A stretch of 30,494 bases of DNA from positions 1-30,494 of IMG/VR virus record IMGVR_UViG_3300035199_000057. One strand, given 5' to 3'. The first letter of the stretch is position 1; the number at the start of each line of letters is the position of its first letter. The notes beneath the pieces are model-generated. The model had not been told where the DNA came from. It worked only from the letters and a program-made list of their open reading frames with translations, and searched no databases. This DNA is from a virus. The position numbers and the translations under genes are program-made. Below are positions 27,662-30,494 of this stretch, piece after piece.

Positions 27662-27792
27662 TGTGCTGGTTCAACCGACATTGGTGGCGACCGCATCCGG
27701 AGGAGTGGGCCGTCCGGGTCTGCCGTATCTGCCGAGCTAGGGAGCAAGCGATGTACCATTCGGCGACCGGGCTTTACTGGATACGACTTTGA
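27661..27792 (+). CDS. 43-residue zinc-binding-type peptide
   Basis: Starts in a TGATG overlap. CRIC (residues 21-24), an N-terminal Cys, and several His and Trp residues (CWFNRHWWRPHPEEW) could hold a zinc ion. It stands between two membrane genes and is coupled to both. Function unknown. Confidence 0.58.
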   Translation: MCWFNRHWWRPHPEEWAVRVCRICRAREQAMYHSATGLYWIRL

Positions 27793-27986
27793 AGACGACC
27801 GCCTTCCGGCCACAAATCCTCGCGAGTATCGTGGCTTCGACGATCTTCTGCACGTTCACGGCATGGATCGGGTGGAAAATGGATGCGACCGAAATCATCA
27901 CTGGATTAACCGGGGCGTTTATAGGTTTCCTGGGCGGCATCTCCCTCCGGATCATCGACTCCGGGACGGACGAGGACAAGGAATGA
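27789..27986 (+). CDS. 65-residue membrane protein, two spans (holin-like)
   Basis: Starts with TTG in a TTGA overlap. Two hydrophobic segments, about 9-30 (ILASIVASTIFCTFTAWIGW) and 36-54 (IITGLTGAFIGFLGGISLRI), are joined by a short loop with an acidic C-terminal tail (DSGTDEDKE). This is the topology of class II holins. Without an endolysin nearby the lysis role remains a guess. Confidence 0.62.
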   Translation: MKTTAFRPQILASIVASTIFCTFTAWIGWKMDATEIITGLTGAFIGFLGGISLRIIDSGTDEDKE

Positions 27987-28354
27987 TGGACCGCGGACTA
28001 CTGATCCATTTCAAGATGGACCGCCCTCGGGACCACTGGCGGGAGGTGAGTTGCAAGGAGGTCGGATGCGTCAACTATGCGAATGGTTGGAAGACCATCC
28101 TACCGGCGAATGATATAGCCAATATCGAAATGATCCGCCGGTCGAATCTGGGCTTCAGGGAGGAGCGCGAGGACGGCCTGGTCGTCTTCGTATTTGCGCC
28201 GGGTCAGGAGTGCTTCACCGGCCAAGGTGGAGGCCACCGGGTAGCGCTAGAGCGTGACCCGATAATGACCCAGGACTCGCGGATACTAGAACCGCTGAAT
28301 TTTATGGATAATTGGAACGACCACCAATATCGGAGGAGTGTACACAATGGCTAA
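27983..28354 (+). CDS. Conserved-type tail-region protein, unknown function
   Basis: A 123-residue protein with ATG 27983 in an ATGA overlap. It has two pairs of conserved-looking features: HWREVSCKEVGCVNYANGWK (residues ~18-37) and VFVFAPGQECFTGQGGGH (~68-85), with cysteines that could bind metal and a GQxCF-x-H motif I associate with a protein family found in tail modules of several siphophages. It overlaps the start of the second major tail gene by eight bases. Probably a tail assembly or minor tail component. Confidence 0.62.
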   Translation: MMDRGLLIHFKMDRPRDHWREVSCKEVGCVNYANGWKTILPANDIANIEMIRRSNLGFREEREDGLVVFVFAPGQECFTGQGGGHRVALERDPIMTQDSRILEPLNFMDNWNDHQYRRSVHNG

Positions 28355-28751
28355 AGAATCAGGTTTAGGCATGAGCGTTATCATCGACGATTCGGGCGGA
28401 TCAGCCCGGACTATATCCAATGACATAACGAGCATCGACATCGCCACGCCGAGAGAGGAGCAAGACATCACCGGGTTGGACAAGTCGGCCAGGGAGCGGC
28501 TCTTACTCCTGGCGGACTTCACGGTCTCCATCTCCGGCGTATTTAACGATGCGTCAAATATGAGCCATGACGTATTCAAGACGGTGCCGTCGTCCAGCGT
28601 GGCGCGGACGACAACGACGGCGATTAGCGGTCAGACCTTGCCGGGAGAGTTATTCTATACCGACTATGCTCTGGGCCGGTCATCCTCCGGCGAGCTAACG
28701 TGGTCGGCTCCCGGCGCATTGGCCGGCGGCGTTGTCCCAACGTGGGCCTAA
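28347..28751 (+). CDS. Second major tail protein (short paralogue)
   Basis: A 134-residue protein; ATG 28347 is ten bases after GGAGG (28332-28336). It is clearly related to residues 1-145 of the protein at 25060: MAKESGLG, PREEQDITGLDKSARERLLL, TVSISGVFNDASNMSHDVFK and ELTWSAPGALAGG align with their counterparts, and only the extra C-terminal domain is missing. Lying directly before the tail chaperone and tape measure, it is in the canonical tube-protein position. The two forms might build one mixed tube or two separate layers. Confidence 0.82.
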   Translation: MAKESGLGMSVIIDDSGGSARTISNDITSIDIATPREEQDITGLDKSARERLLLLADFTVSISGVFNDASNMSHDVFKTVPSSSVARTTTTAISGQTLPGELFYTDYALGRSSSGELTWSAPGALAGGVVPTWA

Positions 28752-29159
28752 GTGGTGACGGCTAACGGGACGAAGGCCCGAAAGGGCTTTCGGATTCCCG
28801 ACCAGACGGCGCACCTCACATTCTCAGGAACCGACTACGATGGGGCCGAGATATGGGTTAGGCTGAACGTCAGCTTCCGGCATTATATCGCCCTACGTGA
28901 AGCCGCCGAAGGTGACGACCAAGCTAAGATGGCGGCTCTTTTCGGCGGTGATGTTTTGATGAGTTGGAACCTAGAAGATGATGCCGGCCAACCCATACCG
29001 GCAAACGGGGAGGGGATGCTTGAGATTCCGCTCTCCCTGGCGATGCTCGTGGTCCAACATTGGGTCGAGGCGGTGTCGGGAGTGTCCAGCCCTTTACCCG
29101 AAACATCCGGAGATATAAACATGTTGGAGGCGGCATCGACCGCGATGGAAACCGAATAA
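28752..29159 (+). CDS. Tail assembly chaperone (gpG-like)
   Basis: A 135-residue protein starting with GTG directly after the tail-tube stop. The plan, beta-rich start (AHLTFSGTDYDGAEIWVRLN), helical middle (YIALREAAEGDDQAKMAALF) and a C-terminal helix with VQHWVEAVSG, is that of tail chaperones encoded before the tape measure. In frame, the stop TAA (29157-29159) is immediately followed by AAA AAC, so a perfect A_AAA_AAC slippery heptamer (29159-29165) begins within the stop. A -1 slip there would join the frame of the next gene, but the stop comes first. Confidence 0.8.
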   Translation: MVTANGTKARKGFRIPDQTAHLTFSGTDYDGAEIWVRLNVSFRHYIALREAAEGDDQAKMAALFGGDVLMSWNLEDDAGQPIPANGEGMLEIPLSLAMLVVQHWVEAVSGVSSPLPETSGDINMLEAASTAMETE

Positions 29160-29188
29160 AAAAACCGTGGGAATTGGAGGAGGCCGAA

Positions 29189-29320
29189 TTGATTGACGGT
29201 CTTTGCCAGAGATATTCCTGCCTACCCTCCCAACTCCTAGAGGAGGATGCGACGATTCTCCGGATGTTGGCCATAGTACAAGAAGGCCAACCGGAAGAGG
29301 CTGATGGCAAACCAAGTTGA
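29189..29320 (+). CDS. Tail assembly chaperone second domain (gpT-like), separate frame
   Basis: A 43-residue frame (MIDGLCQRYSCLPSQLLEED, then ATILRMLAIVQEGQ) resembling the second domain of gpGT-type chaperones, which is normally reached by a -1 frameshift. The same frame is open upstream through IKKPWELEEAEL, the expected link to the protein before. Here TTG 29189 has its own GGAGGAGG (29176-29183) five bases in front, so independent translation is likely. It overlaps the tape-measure start by 17 bases. Either this phage makes the domain as a separate protein, or the upstream stop is a variant of a working frameshift site. Confidence 0.65.
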   Translation: MIDGLCQRYSCLPSQLLEEDATILRMLAIVQEGQPEEADGKPS

Positions 29321-30494
29321 AATAACAATCACAGCCGACCCTAAGAATGCCGAGGCCGGATTCAAGAAGGTCAAGTCGGGGTTCCAGGGGATGAAGGATA
29401 GCATCTTGAAAAACAAGAAGGCTATCGGTCTTGGCGTGATGGCTATGGGAGCCGGCATCGAAGGGTTGGCCCGGTCGCAAGCGCCTTTGACCGAGGCTAC
29501 CAAGAAGCTGGCGAACCAGACCGGGTTCGCGGAAGACGCCATTCGAGATATGGCGACCGAACTTTCTAACGCTACGTTCCCTCTAGAGTCGGCCTTGGCT
29601 CTTATGGAGACCGGCGCACAACAGGGGCTAGAAAGTGCCGCGGCCCTCAAAGAGTACGCCAATTTTTGGGATACGGTCGGGGATGCTACCGGCCTTGGAG
29701 CGGAGGAGTTAGCCAAGGCGGCGGCGGGATTAAAGGCGGTCGGGGTATCGGCCGGCGAGGAGGGTGAGCTTCTCAGTGCCTTCGGACTCATCCAGAACGA
29801 AAGCACCCTGTCCGTAAAAGAGTTTATTGACATGGTGGGCAAGCTCGCTCCCGAGATGACCGCGATGGGCCTGTCGGTGGATGACGCGGCCACCTTCGTG
29901 ACCACGATGCAACGGGAGCTAGGTTTAACCGCCAAGGTCGCCCAAGCCGAGTTCAAGGTTGCCCTCCAACAATCCACGACCGGTCTTGACGGTGTGAAAG
30001 AAGCCCTTGGACTAACCGATGCCCAGCTTGAAAAATATCGGCAGAAACTAGAGGAGTCATCCGGGGTCATCCAAGAGAACGCCGACGCTCACATGGAGAC
30101 CAAGACTAGCCTCGAAAAGTTGAAGTCGGCGTTCGACGACGTGATATTCGCGAACGGGGAATGGCTAGCCAAAGCCGCCGAGATATCCCCACTCCTCCTC
30201 GCGACCGGCCCAATCATCGCCGGGTTCAATATCATATTAGGATTCATGACTCCGGTCCTAACGGCGGTCAAGGCTCAGATGATTGCCCTCAACCTATCCA
30301 TGGGTCCGATTGCCCTAGTCATCATAGGAATCGCCGCCGCGATAACCGCCGCAATCTTGATCTGGAAGAACTGGGACAAGATAATCCTCGCCTTGAAGAA
30401 AACCCTGGAAGTCCTCAAGGCCACTTTCAAGACCGTTTTCGACTTCATAAAAGAGATCGTCTCCAAAGTATTCGCCAAGATAACTGACCTATAC
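29304..30494 (+). CDS. Tail tape measure protein, N-terminal part (continues at 1)
   Basis: Starts at ATG 29304 behind GGAAGAGG and runs off the window end in frame; across the circular joint it continues to 755, giving 586 residues. It begins MANQVEITITADPKNAEAGF, typical of tape measures, followed by a helical minor-tail/TP901-like core (GLGAEELAKAAAGLKAVGVS, LAPEMTAMGLSVDDAATFVT) and hydrophobic segments (LLLATGPIIAGFNIILGFMT, ALVIIGIAAAITAAILIW) that may insert in the host membrane during DNA entry. At roughly 1.5 angstrom per residue, the tail would be under 100 nm. Confidence 0.93.
   Translation, partial: MANQVEITITADPKNAEAGFKKVKSGFQGMKDSILKNKKAIGLGVMAMGAGIEGLARSQAPLTEATKKLANQTGFAEDAIRDMATELSNATFPLESALALMETGAQQGLESAAALKEYANFWDTVGDATGLGAEELAKAAAGLKAVGVSAGEEGELLSAFGLIQNESTLSVKEFIDMVGKLAPEMTAMGLSVDDAATFVTTMQRELGLTAKVAQAEFKVALQQSTTGLDGVKEALGLTDAQLEKYRQKLEESSGVIQENADAHMETKTSLEKLKSAFDDVIFANGEWLAKAAEISPLLLATGPIIAGFNIILGFMTPVLTAVKAQMIALNLSMGPIALVIIGIAAAITAAILIWKNWDKIILALKKTLEVLKATFKTVFDFIKEIVSKVFAKITDLY
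30310..30494. repeat. Terminal direct repeat (right copy), circular-genome overlap
   Basis: Same 185 bases as 1-185 with T at 30437 in place of C at 128. Removing one copy closes a 30,309-bp circle. Confidence 0.95.

Noticed and set aside
29237-30070. Long open frame on the minus strand (277 codons), and similar ones at 19552-20259 and 8819-9517.
   Set aside because: They are mirror frames of the tape measure, portal and early genes, have no ribosome-binding sites and encode Ser/Arg/Pro-rich sequence without domains.

Overview
The window is one complete circular genome of a tailed bacteriophage with siphovirus-type tail genes, or a closed metagenomic contig of one. The first 185 bases recur as the last 185 bases with a single C/T difference, so the circle is about 30,309 bp and the opening cuts the tape-measure gene (29304 to the end, continuing at 1-755). 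Every supported gene is on the + strand, and genes are packed with 1-4 base stop/start overlaps (ATGA, TGATG, TAATG, TTGA). Promoters have TTGACA or TTGCTA and TATAAT boxes 17-18 bp apart and Shine-Dalgarno sequences are strong, so the host is a bacterium using a housekeeping-type sigma factor. No integrase, phage-type repressor, DNA polymerase, tRNA or recognisable peptidoglycan hydrolase was found. The host phylum cannot be read from the sequence. A wall-less host such as some Chloroflexota (Dehalococcoidia) would fit the missing endolysin, but that is only a guess.

Layout in circular order. Packaging and head: a structured non-coding stretch (13941-14198), small and large terminase (14199-16280), small genes including a Com-like zinc finger, three promoter-gene-terminator cassettes (16886-18470), a portal fused to a Mu F/SPP1 gp7-type head protein (18554-20662), prohead protease, HK97-type major capsid protein and head-tail connectors (to 25050). 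Tail: a major tail protein (25060-25806), a block of membrane and small genes (25806-27986), a second shorter major-tail-protein paralogue (28347-28751), tail assembly chaperone with a broken-looking frameshift site (28752-29320), tape measure, minor tail protein, zinc-ribbon protein, tail fibre and its chaperone, and a holin-like protein (to 4459). Early and replication region (4551-13940): promoter-driven small genes, two hammerhead ribozymes around a 42-residue zinc peptide (5265-5524), a Mom-like DNA modification gene, several small helix-turn-helix and zinc-ribbon proteins, an OB-like protein, a winged-helix replication initiator carrying iterons inside its coding sequence, a DnaC-type helicase loader, a truncated radical SAM gene and a VRR-NUC nuclease.

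The genes work together as a standard phage programme. Initiator and loader recruit the host replisome at the intragenic origin, terminases package the DNA, and the head and tail genes build the particle. What is unusual lies in RNA and regulation: tandem type I hammerhead ribozymes that should release a 206-nt RNA, a five-copy promoter family with a conserved upstream element that serves mainly short genes of unknown function, an A_AAA_AAC slippery site placed directly behind a stop codon, and a rich set of hairpins upstream of the terminase genes.
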